Assembly: GCA_007922195.1 (NCBI GenBank)
Contig: ML682037.1
Coordinates: forward strand, 14,084,366 to 14,148,365
Reading direction: 5' to 3'
Source of the DNA: Podocnemis expansa
Lineage: Eukaryota; Chordata; Testudines; Podocnemididae
Length of the DNA stretch: 64,000 nt
Shown here: positions 19,936 through 35,898 of the stretch, piece after piece
Numbering within the stretch: the stretch's first letter is position 1
Layout: each line of letters starts with the position of its first letter
Position numbers and translations under genes: made by a program
The notes under the pieces: model-generated
The model's input: only the letters and a program-made list of their open reading frames with translations
Told to the model about the DNA's origin: nothing
Database searches by the model: none

Positions 19936-20584
19936 TGATTTTTAAGGACAGAATGACACTCCTGCATAATGGCATAGACCTTTACTCAGTAATTTCTGTG
20001 CTGAACCTCATTTCTTGAACTTAGTTTCCCAGACTGTCTGTGACTTTTAATAACCCTTGTCAAGCGGCCCTCAATGCCTGTTTAAGAAAGGGGGCTGCAC
20101 AAACAAGTTGTAGTAAAACAAGAAATAACTTAAATCTTAGCTCAGACGTAATGGAGGTTCAGAAAAGATATTGCCCCCCCCCCCCCCGATATACCTTGAT
20201 TTTCATTCATGTCTTTATTTCAACCCTTCTTATTCCAGCCAAAGTACTTACTGCTTAGGAACTAAAAATCAAATGCATAAATACAGACTGGAGAATAACT
20301 GGTTAGGCAACAGTACTTCAGAAGAGGATTTGGGGGGTTATATTGGATCACAAACTTACTGAGTGAGCCATCTGGTGCTGGTGTGAACAAGGCAAATACC
20401 AATTCAGGGTACATTAATGTAAGACGGAGGTATTTGATGTGCTCTATTCAACACAGGTTGTGGGCTGATCTGGAAAACTGCTCAGTTTTGGGCCTCATAT
20501 TTAAAGAATGATGTGAACTAATTGGAAAGAGTCCAGAGGAAAGACTTAGACTTCAGCCCTGGATGGTGGGGCTCAGGTTACAGG

Positions 20585-20672
20585 CGATAAATAAATCTGT
20601 TAGTCTTTAAGTGCCACAAGACTCCTTGCTTTTTTTGCTTTACTAGACTAACACGGCTGCCCCTTTGGAACT
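20585..20672 (-). repeat. family A repeat fragment
   Basis: Reads aataaatctgttagtcttta, then agtgccacaagactccttgc and ctagactaacacggctgccc: the family A sequence in reverse orientation, joined to its other end. Confidence 0.75.
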
Positions 20673-21058
20673 TGGCCAAGGCTGGAGCCCTCAGACTTCA
20701 CCTTGAGCCTCCCATCCCCACTTGGGGCAATTAGGCTCAGGTTTGAGCTCAGGCTTCAGTCCCCACCTCCCAGGCTTGTCTGGTAATTTTTGGTGCAGTG
20801 CCATTTGAGACCCGCTGGTCTACAGCAGAGAGAACTGATTGGAAATATACTGTCCAAGTATATCAAATGAGCAGTTGCCATTAGTTCTCGATCTACTGAG
20901 GACAGGACAAGATGTAAACAGCAAGGGAGATTTAGGCTAGATATTAGGAAGAGTTAGTATAGGGTAGTTAACCCTGAAACTCTGGCAAGCATGAAGTTCC
21001 TGTCTTTGGACATTTTTAAGAAGAGATTAGAAAAGACACCTGTTGGGACGGTCTAGAC

Positions 21059-21526
21059 CAGGCGTGGCCAAACTGTGGCTCGGGAGCCACATGCGGCTTT
21101 TGAATGATAAATTGTGGTTCCTGAAAGAAGGTCAGCAAATCAATTTAGGAAAGCAGCCCCTGCCTATGAGTTCGGAAGGGGGTCAGGACTGTGGGCTAAA
21201 GTGCAGCATGGTCAGGGCTGGCAGAAGTGCAGCATGATTGCGATTTTAAAACTCGCCACTAGCCTGCAGTCTTCTACACTGAGCAGCAGCTAAGTTTTTA
21301 CTGTGTAGGGATAATTTTTGTGGAAACCTTAAGTAATTGTTAGAATCTGACATTAGTAGGATCAATATTTGTCCCTTTTCTATGATAAAATTAAAATGTG
21401 CAATGAATTTTAAACTTAGTGATTTTGGAGTATGTAAATGTATATGGCTATATGCCTCAGTGCAGCTCGCAAAGGTTTAATAGTCGATTTGTGTGGCCCT
21501 TGAGTTCCATAAGTGTGGCCACCCTG
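21059..21526 (+). mobile_element. hAT non-autonomous element, 468 bp (family B)
   Basis: The left end is CAGGCGTGGCCAAACTGTGG and the right end is AAGTGTGGCCACCCTG, forming short inverted repeats. It is flanked by a perfect 8-bp duplication GTCTAGAC (21051-21058 and 21527-21534), the hAT hallmark. A second copy at 34847-35314 is also exactly 468 bp. No transposase is encoded. Confidence 0.93.
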
Positions 21527-21542
21527 GTCTAGACTCTAGATA

Positions 21543-22904
21543 AACAAACAACGTGTCCTGTGGCACTTAAAGAATAACAGATTTATTTATTGCAGGAGCT
21601 TTCATGGAAGAGAATCCCACTGCATCTGATGAAGAGGGATTTTCTTCCAGGAAAGCTCATGAAATAAATAAATCTGTTAGTCTAGTTTAGGAGAACAAAC
21701 AAGGAGTCCTGTGGCACTTAAAGACTAACATGGCTACACCTTTGAAACTTGATAATCACATGCACTTTCAGTGCCAGAACTAGGTGTTTTGGCGCCTGGG
21801 GCAAGCAGCCCCAAAGGCGCCACCTCCCCACCCCTGGCCTGGCCCTGATCCAGCTGGGGGCCCGAACTGGCCCCAGCCGCCATCATCAGGGAGCCCCAGC
21901 TGGTGGCGGGGAGCTCCAGCTACCACCGGGAGGTGGCGGGGGGCTGGATCTGTCCCAAGCCACCACAGGAAGGTGGTGGGGAGATGGATCAGTCGCTCTT
22001 CCTTTCCCTGCTGGGGCTGGATCCCCCCAGCTCTGCACCTTCCTTCCCCACCTGCCACCCCCGGAGCTCACAAACCCCTTCTCTTCCATGCTGCCTGGAG
22101 TGGATCCCTTGGCCATGCGCCTTCCACACCTGGGTGCTGCCGGGGCTCACCCCAACCTGCCTGTTGCAGCTGCCCACTGGGGCCAGATCCCCCCTGGCCA
22201 TGCCCTCCCTGCCAACTCCATCTCCAACCCCTCCTCCCCCACCTCTCCAACCCCTAACCACGGCAGGGCCCCATACCTGGTGGAGCTGCTCACTGGCCAG
22301 GCTGCTCTCTCTCTCTCTCACCTTGAGCTTGCATCTGAGCATGCTCAGGGCAGCAAGATTTAAAACTCTCCAGTCTAGCCTCAGCAGCTTCGAGGAAACA
22401 TTGGCACCCTCTAAAATACGGTGCCTGGGGCTTTGTCCCAGTTGCCTCTCCCCTTTCAGAAATGAAAGAGTTACACTCCTGTTGTGTGCTGTTCTGAACT
22501 GCCACTAAAAGCATCCACACAGTAAACCACCACTTCACAGTGAAGCACAAAAGAGAAAGAACCAGATCCCTTTAGTTTATGCAACCATAGATATTCTCAA
22601 AAGCTATCAATGCTGCCTTGTCTTTTTAATACAACTCTCACCTGCATTACCATTCACTGTGCACATGACCCAGGATTATGCTGATTAAAGTAACAGAAGT
22701 TTGTGTTAAAGTCTCAAATCTTAAATCAGACAAGGGCCAGATTTTCAAGAGATGGTTCTTTAAGTTCCCCATCTTCAAGCATCTGACAGAGTGGGATTTT
22801 CTCCCATGAAAGCTCATGCAATAAATAAATCTTTTAGTCTTTAAGTGCCACAGGACTCCTTGTTTCTTTTCCTGAAGTAGACTAACACAGCTGCCCTTTT
22901 GGAA
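21543..22904 (+). mobile_element. composite repeat insertion with 14-bp target-site duplication
   Basis: Flanked by CTAGACTCTAGATA at 21529-21542 and 22905-22918. The left part is a family A palindrome (arms around 21550-21600 and 21640-21700) followed by a second family A start at 21690. The middle (21770-22440) is a GC-rich block starting near the phrase tggcgcctggggcaagcagc. The right part is family A again in reverse (22776-22904). The open frames of up to 204 codons in the GC-rich block are proline-rich translations of repeat DNA, present in several frames and on both strands, and are not genes. Confidence 0.65.
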
Positions 22905-22995
22905 CTAGACTCTAGATATACTTAATCCTGCCTTGTTGCGGAGGGAGGGACTGTGTGAGCCTCTTCCTGCCCTTTATTCCTGAGTCTATGAAATC

Positions 22996-23450
22996 CCATA
23001 AGAGAAATGAAAGTGGGATATCCCAGCAGTCTTTCGCCGTTTCTCAGCCACTGTGCCAGGGACATCGCTGGCACCTGGCACACGGGGCCTGTGCCCCAAA
23101 TGCCAGTGCCAGTGCCCTGGGTCCTGGCAGGGACCCACGTCTCCCGGTCTCTGACCGGATTGGCCTGGGGATCGGGGGCCCAGCTGCCTGCGGCTGCGGT
23201 GGCTGCTTCCAGCCCTTTCAAAGGCCAGGCGACCCTGCAGCCGCTGCTGCTCCCCGCCCTGTCCCCAGCCAGGTCTGCAGGCAGGGGGTGGGTCCTGGGC
23301 CCATGCCCCGGGGCAGCAATGTCCCTGCACTGTGCCTCTTTTTTTTTCCTCTCACTCCCAGCCTGAAATGAGTAAGTTCTGTATGTGAATTGGCCACCCA
23401 AAAACCATTTCTTTGCGCCCGAGATTTGCAAGCCAGGGTACCTGGCGAAA
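22996..23450. repeat. GC-rich unidentified stretch inside the AT-AC intron
   Basis: The base composition jumps to GC-rich (for example gcctgcggctgcggtggctg) and falls again before the splice acceptor. The frames on both strands are low-complexity and unrelated to known families. It is probably another repeat insertion; no ends were resolved. Confidence 0.35.
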
Positions 23451-23541
23451 AAACTTTAATAATTTTGGGCTCTAGTGTGAATTATTTCTATGTAAAATAG
23501 TTGCCACCAGTTTGCCATGTGGCATATAGCCCAGGAAATGA

Positions 23542-27270
<3,729 letters not shown>

Positions 27271-30081
27271 GACAAACAAAAATAAATGTTGTACAAATTT
27301 TAAATAATTTGCAAGTAAAAAGATTGTTTACAAACTTAACAGAATATATCAATATGGAACAGCTAAGGAGACAGCTGAAGATCTTCTACCAAACATAGTC
27401 TGCTTACTGTGTGACAAAGTTGCATCTAAAAGCAGTGCCCTACCACCTGTTTAAAGGATTCTTCTAAATCAATATTTAAAAAGAAAAATAAGGATTTTCC
27501 ATTGTTTGGGCAGGTGGCTACTGCATGTTCCACATCAATCAATGCAACTTAGGACAAACAAGCAAAATACAAACCACACACACACACACGCACACACACA
27601 CACAGAAAAAAACAAATCCCGCTGCTAGGATCATATATTTTCCAAAGCAGCCAAAATTTATTTTATTTTTTCATTTTGTTGATTATCAAGAAAACCTAGA
27701 AGAGTCACAATGTTAAAGGATTTGTTTGTTCATGCAAAACTAATTTGCATTCCTGCATTTAGTTAAGGAGCAAAAACAAAAAAGGAAGAAGAAGAAGAAA
27801 AGGCAAAACAAAAACTGAAAAGAAACAAAAAAAAAAAAAAAAATCATTTAGCCCATGTCATCTGATTGTCATAGTTTTATTTGGTGTTTATTATCTGCAT
27901 ACTACTTTTTACATGGGCTTTACGTGGTTTGGGAGATGGGGTAATCAGGTATCTTCAGCCTGGAGACTTGCTCAGGCTGATTCAAAAAAATTGTGCTTGT
28001 TCAGTGCATAGAAATGATTTGCATGATGGCATGCTGTGATCAGGAATCATGCATGAAGAATCATTAAACCACAAGACACTCAGTACTCTTCCACAGCAGT
28101 CGGTTAAGCCATAAGTTCAAGGAACTCCACTGACTATCACATGCTATATTTGGAGATAAACCTTAAATACATAATCATGCCCTGCACCAGTATTTACCAG
28201 TTTGTAACAATCTCTTTCATACACCCTCCAGCGGGAAAAAAATGAAACAAGCAGATGAACCGTATGTGTGTGAGTGCGTGTATGTTTAACAACCTGTCAT
28301 TTCCATACAGCTATCTTTTGCATATTTAGAAAACCCAACCCAATCATTCAAAAAGGAAAACCTAAACATTTCTCTGGATCCCATCTGAGAGGAGACTATA
28401 TAAAAATTCAAGAACATCTTGTATGACTATGTCACTGTCAAACCAAAATCTAGGGCTTAAAAATACCAGTCAGTAAGGTTATTTGTATCCTGGAATATTT
28501 ATTATTCAGCTGCCATAATTCAGCTGACGTTTTTATTGTAGAGATAAGTGCTATATAGGAAATAGCATATTGCCTCTGCGGGTGCAATTCTGGGAACTTT
28601 ATGTAGAGCAATTTTACATGGGGGCTCATATACTCACAGGGTTTAGCTGTGTCCCATGTTCATCAGAGTTGTTGCTTTTTGGGGCAGCAGTGGGGGCTGA
28701 AGCACAGGTTGGTTTGTGAAATTCTGAAGTTGTCTTTATGTTCTTACATCATTACTACTTTTTGCAACTTGCACTTTGATGATGCATGGTTCTTCCTGCT
28801 CCTGTAGCCATGAGTTTTTTGGTTTTGTTTTTTTTTAAACAAAGTAGAACCCTTTAAAGGTGAAAATAAAGGAGCAGTGTGACATGGCAGAGGGCTGAAG
28901 GCCAGGTGTCTGATGTCACGTGCCTTCACCTTCTTCTGGTTTCATAGATTGTCACACAGTAGTAACAAAAGGCTCCTGCAGGTGTGGGTAGACACCAGAG
29001 CTGCCAATCAACTAATCTGATCACTGGTAAACCATTTTGTGAGGTCTCCAGTAAAAAAAAAAAAAAAAATCAGACATTTGGTTTTTTGCAAGGACATTAG
29101 ACTCTCTAATATTCTGTTTTGTGTCATCCTCAATTAGTCAGCTAGCTGCCCGTCAACACTTGAGGTGATATATTCTTTCCAAAAGGGTTGGGGAATAGAT
29201 CTTGCTAATGGGAAAAGAGTGGCACTGCCCTGAAACAAGACTGTTTTCCAGCCACAGCTTGTGCATTGGCTAGAGTGCTGCTGCCACTTCACTTTTTGAA
29301 AGGGCTGTTATGACATAACTGTATTGAGACAGGGTGACTGAATGTAGACCAAATAAAATGGACCCTTAAAATAACCAAAATAAAACAGCAGAGCTTTTAG
29401 ATGACAGGTATGTATAATGTCACAACCCAAATGGCAAGTGTCACTTAAAAAAAAATATCCTAAATGATTTGACAGACATCTGTGTCCAGCTGGCCTGTAT
29501 AAATGAATAGTCTAGTCATTATGATGTCAGTGGAGGAACTCTTCCATACTGTATAACAATGAAGGACCATTTCAACCCTGTTAGATTTACCCCCACTTAC
29601 TACTAGGCTAAGATATATAGTAAAGATGAAAACTACATACATATGTACAGGCTACATTGTAAACAGCACAAAAAAAGCTGAAGTGTGGTTAAACTTTTTA
29701 AGAGACTATTATAAATACTGTAATATATAATTTTATTTTATTGGCATGCCTTTTGTAAATACAAAGATTAAATAGAACGGCTTCTGGCTTTATGCCATTG
29801 TCCATGTTTATTTTTAATTTTTAAAATACTTCCCGTAGATTTTTTAGATGTTGTCAGCCAATATACATTCCCCACTCCCCAAAAAAACAACCCTACACCC
29901 CTAAAGAGATCAAAAGAAATGCTTTAGTGCAAATTATCTTTACAATAACAATTTGTTTTTGTTGTTGTTCTAATGTCCAATAAGTTCTCTGACCATTTCT
30001 ATGCAAGATTTGGCTAAACTTCATAATTGTTCTTAGGTTGTGCTATCCATCTGTCTGTGAAGCTTGGGACATTTCACTGCT

Positions 30082-30740
30082 TATAGACTCAGGGTTGGAA
30101 GAGACCTGATGAAGTCATCTAGTCCAACCCCCTGCTAAAAGCAGGACCGCTCTCACTAAATCATCCCAGCCCAGGGTTTGTCTAACCAGGCCTTACATGT
30201 TCCCAAAGATGGAGATTCCACCACCTCCCTAGGTAATCCATTCCAATGCTTCACCACCCTCCTAGTGAGAAAGTTTTCCTAATATCCAGCTTTGACCACC
30301 CCAACTGCAGCTTGAAACCATTGCTCCTTGTTCTGTCCTCTGTTACTGCTAAGAACAGCCTAGCTCCCTCTTCTTTGGAGCAGCCCTTCAAGTAGTTCAA
30401 GGTTGGTATCAAATCCCCACCCAGTCTTGTCTTCTGCAGACTAAATAAGCCTAGTTCCTTCAGTTTCTCCTCATAAGTCATGTGCCCCAACCACCTAATC
30501 ATTTTTTTTGCCCTCCACTGGACTCTTTCTAATTTGTCAACGTCCTTTCTGTAGCATGGAGCCCAAAATGGGACACAGTATTCCAGATGCGGCCTCACCA
30601 ATGCCAAACAGAGAGGAATAATCATATTCCTCAGTCTGCTGGCAACACTCCTACAGCCCAATATGCCATTGGCCTTTTTGGCAACAAGAGCACATTATTG
30701 AATCATATCCAGCTTCATCATGTTGGCCACTTCATTAAGC
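30082..30740 (-). mobile_element. CR1 LINE fragment in the SCN8A 3' UTR
   Basis: The minus-strand reading gives CR1 ORF2 C-terminal wording ([20 protein letters not shown], then [20 protein letters not shown] and [16 protein letters not shown]), interrupted by changes near its end. The tail agrees with the CR1 3' end but is more diverged than the copies at 14282 and 39660. It lies antisense to SCN8A. Confidence 0.88.
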
Positions 30741-31384
30741 TATTGGAGTCATTTTAAGTAAGACTTCCCTTTCTCTCTACTGTTATGTTAAACTATTTAG
30801 GAGTCTCTATTAAAGACAAAGACTATCCTTAAGCAGTCCATCTTGCTGAAAAATAAAATTAACTATTTCCCCTGCTGTTCAGGGACAGCAGAGTCCACCC
30901 TCCTGTTCAAAGGAAAATTTCCAATTTTGTTTTGTTTTAAAACATGTCCTTTCTGTAGCAAATATCTCCCTCAGCCACAGGTCACAGCTGCTGAGAGAAC
31001 TGGCCTGCATCGTGAATCTTCACACAGTGAAGTTGGAGGTGGAAAGGATATGTTGGTCTGAAAAAAAGCAGCAGGAAAACGGCTTCATACACCATATCAT
31101 TGCATAGAAGTGTGTGCGCACGTGTGTATGTTTTGGGTTCTTTTGGTAGTAAGGTCCTCGGTGCAGATTCAGGGTATTTCATCAGGGATGTGGAAACAAA
31201 ACAATAGGCTTTCGTCAGACTAAACCATATAGCCCCTTCTTGTTTTGGTTCATTTATTACCCTGCTCTCTCAAAAAAACAAGGGAGGGGAAGAGGGAGGA
31301 GGAAAGAATTATCAGCTCAAATTGCTCTACTAGTCTGACACACTAGAGCTGCTTTTACATGATTTAATTTGCTGTGACTGAAGA

Positions 31385-31585
31385 TTAATGTAGCAGACAC
31401 GCAAGGTGGGATTTTAATCCCAGGAAAGCTTCATGGGATAAAAAGTCTTTAAAAATGCCACCAGCTCCTGGTCTGTTTTGCTGAACTAACAGATTTATTT
31501 TTTGCATGAGCTTTCGTGGGAGAAAAACCCACTTTGTCAGATGCTTGCTGAACTAGACTGACACAGCGACCCCTTTGGAACTTAT
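31385..31585 (+). repeat. family A palindromic repeat in the SCN8A 3' UTR
   Basis: Contains aactaacagatttatttttt, gcatgagctttcgtgggaga, cccactttgtcagatgcttg and the end ctagactgacacagcgaccc. A reversed partial arm (tgggattttaatcccaggaa) lies just upstream. Confidence 0.75.
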
Positions 31586-33029
31586 AGGTACGGATGGTGG
31601 CTCATGGGCTTCTCACCCATACGTGATCACCAGTGACATTACTGTAAGCCAAAAGAAAAGCAAGTAAACGTTATCCTGCTTAACTGCAGAGGGTGAGGGT
31701 GTCTTGGTGTCCTGCTTATTTGACTGGTTGCTCCCCCCTTGTCCCCTCCATTCTTTCTTGCTGGGTTCATTTTTTTTTTTTTTTAAGTGTATAAACAAGA
31801 CAAGTGTAAGCTTTAACATTGTTGCAGGGAAAGCTAGTGGAATTGTTTTAGTTCTCGTCTTTAACCTGAATTGTTTACAGTGAGAGAGTTGTGGCCTTTA
31901 GACGCTCTTTGCTGGTATCTAGTAGACCATGTCTCTACCACTCAGTATCCTCCACCACTTACTTAGTGCCATTCAGCAGCCCCGTTGGTATGCCCATCAG
32001 AGGTTACTGCTTGGTAGCCTTTGTGAGGTCAATTGGTGGCTTTTGGTTACTGTCTTAGCAAATGCGTTTAAGAAACACCATCCTATCTGGCCCCACTCAC
32101 TGGTAGCCTTCAATCTCTGGCTTCTCTCAAGCCTTTGTAGCCTGCAGTCCCCTCTGGCTCTAGGTGTAAGGGATGCTTGCTCAGCTGCTGCTCATGCCGT
32201 AGATGTGCAGGGCACTTTACTGCACTCTCAAACCCAGCCTTTGTTAGCACTAAAATTCACTTTATTTAAAGATAGAAGCCAAAATAATGGTATACAATAC
32301 CTGCCCTCCTCAACAAAGAGTGGCTTCTACTGGCTGCCAAAAGCAGCAGTGGCAGCAGAGAACCCTGGTGCCCTGTCACTGGCGTCAAAGGCGTTAAAGA
32401 AGACGCTCCGTTAATGGTAAGCCTGTGAGACACTGCTGAGTCCATGCCGTGTAGTGCAGTAGTTGGCATACGTGCTTCACTGTAGCCTCTTTGGGCACAT
32501 CGGTTGAGTACACTTTTTTTTTCTGTCCGGTTAAAGGGCAGGGCAGTGCATTGGCATCAGGGGCTAGATACGTCTCACCGAAGGCCAGGTTTTGAAACAA
32601 AACAGTAGCAAGTCAAATCACCTTCTGTAGGTTTAAAGTAATGCTTCCTAAGGGAGGATTTTTCCCCCCAAGCCGCTTACAGAACCGCAACCCACCCCAT
32701 CCCTGTAATTCTCTATCGATGGTCAGTCCCTGGGCAAGAGAGCCCAGTCCGTAACTGGCTGTGGGCACAGCATGAATTTGATGCTGGCGGTGCCACACTC
32801 CACATGACTTTGACCATCATGACTCACGTTCACAGGAATGCTAATTAAATGACCAAAAAGGTTATGGGCGGAGCAAAAAACTTCAAAATTTGCCCTTCGC
32901 AAGTCTGTTGCATGTTGTTATTTTCTAGAGGGGTGTGTGTTTGCGTGCGTGCGTATGGAGGGTGTGTTCTGCATAGGTGAGGTGAGGAGTGTTGTCCAGT
33001 GGCTGGAGCAGGAGTCTGGGAATTGAGAC

Positions 33030-33225
33030 TCCTGAGGCTATTTCCAGCTCTACCGCTGACATGTTGTGTGACCTTGGACAAATCACTTAACCTCTCTGTG
33101 CCTCAGTTCTACCCATCTGTCAAATGGGTGTATAATGACCTACCTCACAGGGGTGTTGTGAGGCTTAATTAGTTAACGTTTGTAAAGTGCTTTGAGATAC
33201 ACAGCTGAATGCTATTTAGATGTGC
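33030..33225 (+). repeat. MIR SINE
   Basis: Contains the MIR core: tgtgaccttggacaaatcac, ctctctgtgcctcagttcta, atctgtcaaatgggt, a 'gtgttgtgaggcttaattag' segment and tgtaaagtgctttgagat. Better preserved than the other MIR-like relics in the window. Confidence 0.8.
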
Positions 33226-33596
33226 ACAGGAGAATCATGGACTAAGGGGGGGAATGGATGGGACCATAAATGCTGCTAAATGAGTTCTTTTTAAATGGCA
33301 CTGTGCCAGTGAACCCAGCATCTCAACAATGATCAGGGCAAAGTTGTTTTTGGTTTTGTTTTTTTCCCTTTTCATGTTGCTTGCGTGATTTGTTCTGGAT
33401 ACTGTGGTGAGTCCCCCTCCCTGTTTCCCCCTTTCCTGGAGTTTGTTCTGTGTTCTGTTTTACATGAAGAATGTTGGAGAAAATAACTGGGGTTTGGAGG
33501 GTGGAGAAAGAATGTAAAAACACAGAGTGGGTTGGAAGTCTGTCATCTGAACTTTGATTTCCTTTGTACTGTACATCTTTTTACTTTGGAATTTGC

Positions 33597-33602
33597 AATA
33601 AA
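33597..33602 (+). terminator. SCN8A: probable SCN8A poly(A) signal
   Basis: AATAAA within ggaatttgcaataaaaaggt, followed by GT/T-rich sequence (ggtatgtccatcttgtttt) as expected of a downstream element. Its position gives a 3' UTR length in line with SCN8A. Confidence 0.6.
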
Positions 33603-33620
33603 AAGGTATGTCCATCTTGT

Positions 33621-35898
33621 TTTAACCTCTTCTCTTGGGTGACCTGTCACTTTGTTTCCCCTTAGCATACTGGCCATAACCCTTCATAACCAAGAAGCAT
33701 GGAGTTGACTGTGTGCTCTCTACTGCAGACAGTACAAACTCCTGGCTGTCCCTGCCCTTACAAAAGCTGACAACATGCCACCTGTTTGCTTTGAAGTCTA
33801 AACCCACAGGAGGCATTGACCAAGTTGTTTGCCAGACTGGAGTTGAGGTGGCTCCATGTACTTTTATTCTAACACCCCAGCAGTTTAGGCTTCAAGATGG
33901 ATCTGACATTGGGACACTGCTAGATTCTATGGCTGGCCTTCAGCTGGACAGAAACACTCCTCAGCCTTGAGACAATCTGACTCCAGACCGTGATGTGCTC
34001 CAGCCATAAAGGTGATTATGACCAGCTGAAAGGAAGGGTGAAGCAAGATGGAAGACTGACACCTGTGGGGGACTGTCCCATCTTTTTTGTTCTGCCAACA
34101 TATCATACCTGGCACAAGGCAGAGGGTGGGATGGATCCATTCAGCCAGGCTCCTAGAGGCTTGGCCAAAATGAATCTGAGTTGGCACCAGGACAAACCAG
34201 AACCCACAGTCTGGGGCAAGGCACTGTGTAGTTTATATACAAACAACGTGCTTTGCCCAAGGTTGCACATCAGGTGTGGGTCACTGAGTGATAGTTATGA
34301 GGACCATAATCCCATGAGGAGCCATGGGGTGGGGGGTGCGTAGGAGTAAAGGTGACTTTGTTCTTCCCAAATGCTGTCTGAGGCAAGGTCCTGTTTGAAC
34401 TGAAGCATACATTTAAGCAACAACCCCTGGAGACACTCTATAGACATTTTCCACCACAACCTAGTAACTGGAGCACAGAATGATTCAGCCACATAGCCTC
34501 TTTTCTTCATCTCCTCTTTTCTTCCCAAGATGATGTGAGGTTAGGGGCAGGGGACATTAGTTTGTGTGAGAGTAGGAGAGTTAAAGGAAGGCAGATGCAA
34601 GATGCCATTTGGCCTGATTTCTGGATGCACCCAAGACACTCCAGTCTTATGAAAAATATCACAACTGGGCAAGACCTTACTTAGGTCACATGCGAAAGGG
34701 TATGCCACAGTGGGGCAACAGTCAGAGAGCCATTGTTCGGTGATGCTCACCCACAGCGCTTTTACTTTTCTTCCCCACCCAATAGCCTAGCGAGAGAAGG
34801 CACGTTTCAAGGCAGTGTTTGCGGTAGTGGCAGGGACACTACACAGCACGCGTGGCCAAACTGCGGCTCGGGAGCCACATGCGGCTCTTGAATGAAAAAC
34901 CGTGGCTCCTGGAAGAAGGTCAGCAAATCAGTTTAGGAAAGCAGCCCCAGCCTAGGAGTTCGGGAGGGGGCTGGGACAGTGGGGTGAAGTGCAGCATGGT
35001 CAGGGATGGCAGGAGCAGTGCGGCATGATTGGGATTTTTAAAAAACTCGCCACTAGCCTGCAGTCTTCTCCACTGAACAACAGCTAAGTTTTTACTGTAT
35101 AGAGCTAATTTTTGTGGTAGCCTTCAGTAATTATTACCATCTGACAGTAGGATCAATGTTTGTCCTCTTTCTATGATAAGATTAAAGTGTGCAATGAATT
35201 TTAAACTTAGTGATTTTGGAGTAGGTAAACATATATGGCTATATGCCTCAGTGTGGCACACAAAGGTTTAATAACCTGTGTGGCTCTTGAGTTCCATGAG
35301 TCTGGCCACTCGTGCTACACACCTTCCTTGTCTACCTGTGATGGAGAGAGAGAGAGAGAGCACGCATTCCTTGGGACTGCATCTAGCAAAGCAGGCCAGA
35401 TACAGCTCAAAATTGTGGTGAACGAGATGGGGCAAGCCGACCCTACCCTGAGCCCTTGACTGTGTAGAGCCATTTCAAGAGCCTGTTCTGTAGGGGACAG
35501 TGCCATCAAGTGACAAGTGGTGGAACAGACAGTAACAGCAGCAAGGGGCCTGAAAACTAACACTGAGGGACTAGAGGTCCATCTTGTCACTGCCTGCTAT
35601 CCTCTCTCCCACCTCAGGCACTACTGGATACTTCAGAGGAAAGTGCAAGAAACACTGCAAGAACAGGGGTGTGATACTTCCCCATCCCTGCCCTCCCTAA
35701 TAGTTACCTAGTGGTCGCAGAAAATCAGGGGCGGAGGGTTGCTTTGACACCTAAAGCCTCGGTGCAATCTCACCCCCACCTTGAACACATTTATATTTCA
35801 CTTATAAACCAAACCAAACCCTTTGGACTTGATTCCCTGAACAACAGCATTTTAGTGGCTCTGCCTGTGGAGCCATAGATAGATGGGTCAGACTTAAA
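33621..35898. other. intergenic region between SCN8A and TMDD1 ends
   Basis: A tail-to-tail gap of about 2.3 kb. It holds one hAT element (34847-35314) and a (GA)n run at about 35344-35361. Frames such as 33713-33970 and 33990-34343 show no family resemblance. No poly(A) signal for the minus-strand gene was securely placed. Confidence 0.6.
34847..35314 (+). mobile_element. hAT non-autonomous element, 468 bp (family B, second copy)
   Basis: Begins CACGCGTGGCCAAACTGCGG and ends GAGTCTGGCCACTCGTG. Flanks are CTACACAG (34839-34846) and CTACACAC (35315-35322), 7 of 8 identical. Length is identical to the copy at 21059-21526 and the two agree closely throughout, so both derive from one deleted master. 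Confidence 0.9.

Larger units (their letters stand above)
20255..22995 (+). mobile_element. old CR1 LINE 3' half, broken by later insertions
   Basis: Pieces in order on the plus strand: a decayed ORF2 segment near 20275-20360 (YRLENNWLGNSTSEEDLGGY, compare the CR1 at 40370), a tail of ORF2 at 20820-21050, and a 3' end at 22905-22995 finishing cctgagtctatgaaat. Between them sit an 80-bp family A piece (about 20585-20670), an hAT element (21059-21526) and a composite repeat (21543-22904). The order and orientation of the remnants argue for one original insertion. Confidence 0.7.
27271..33620 (+). other. SCN8A: SCN8A 3' UTR (probable extent)
   Basis: About 6.3 kb from the stop codon to just past AATAAA at 33597. 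SCN8A transcripts are known for a 3' UTR of several kilobases, and once the CR1 piece (30082-30740) and family A repeat (31385-31585) are subtracted the length is close to that expectation. A (CA)n microsatellite lies at about 27575-27604. An ATTAAA at about 29767 could serve as an earlier site. Frames such as 31929-32414 inside it have no family resemblance. The extent is inference; no transcript evidence is available. Confidence 0.65.

Noticed and set aside
21749..22508. Open frames up to 204 codons, proline- and glycine-rich, on both strands
   Set aside because: They overlap in several frames within a GC-rich repeat block inside the SCN8A AT-AC intron; no domain and no splice context.
22922..23431. 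Frames of 114-169 codons on both strands
   Set aside because: Low-complexity translations of a GC-rich stretch between repeats; no family resemblance.
31929..32414. 161-codon frame in the SCN8A 3' UTR region
   Set aside because: No recognisable domain, lies between repeats in probable UTR; most likely chance.
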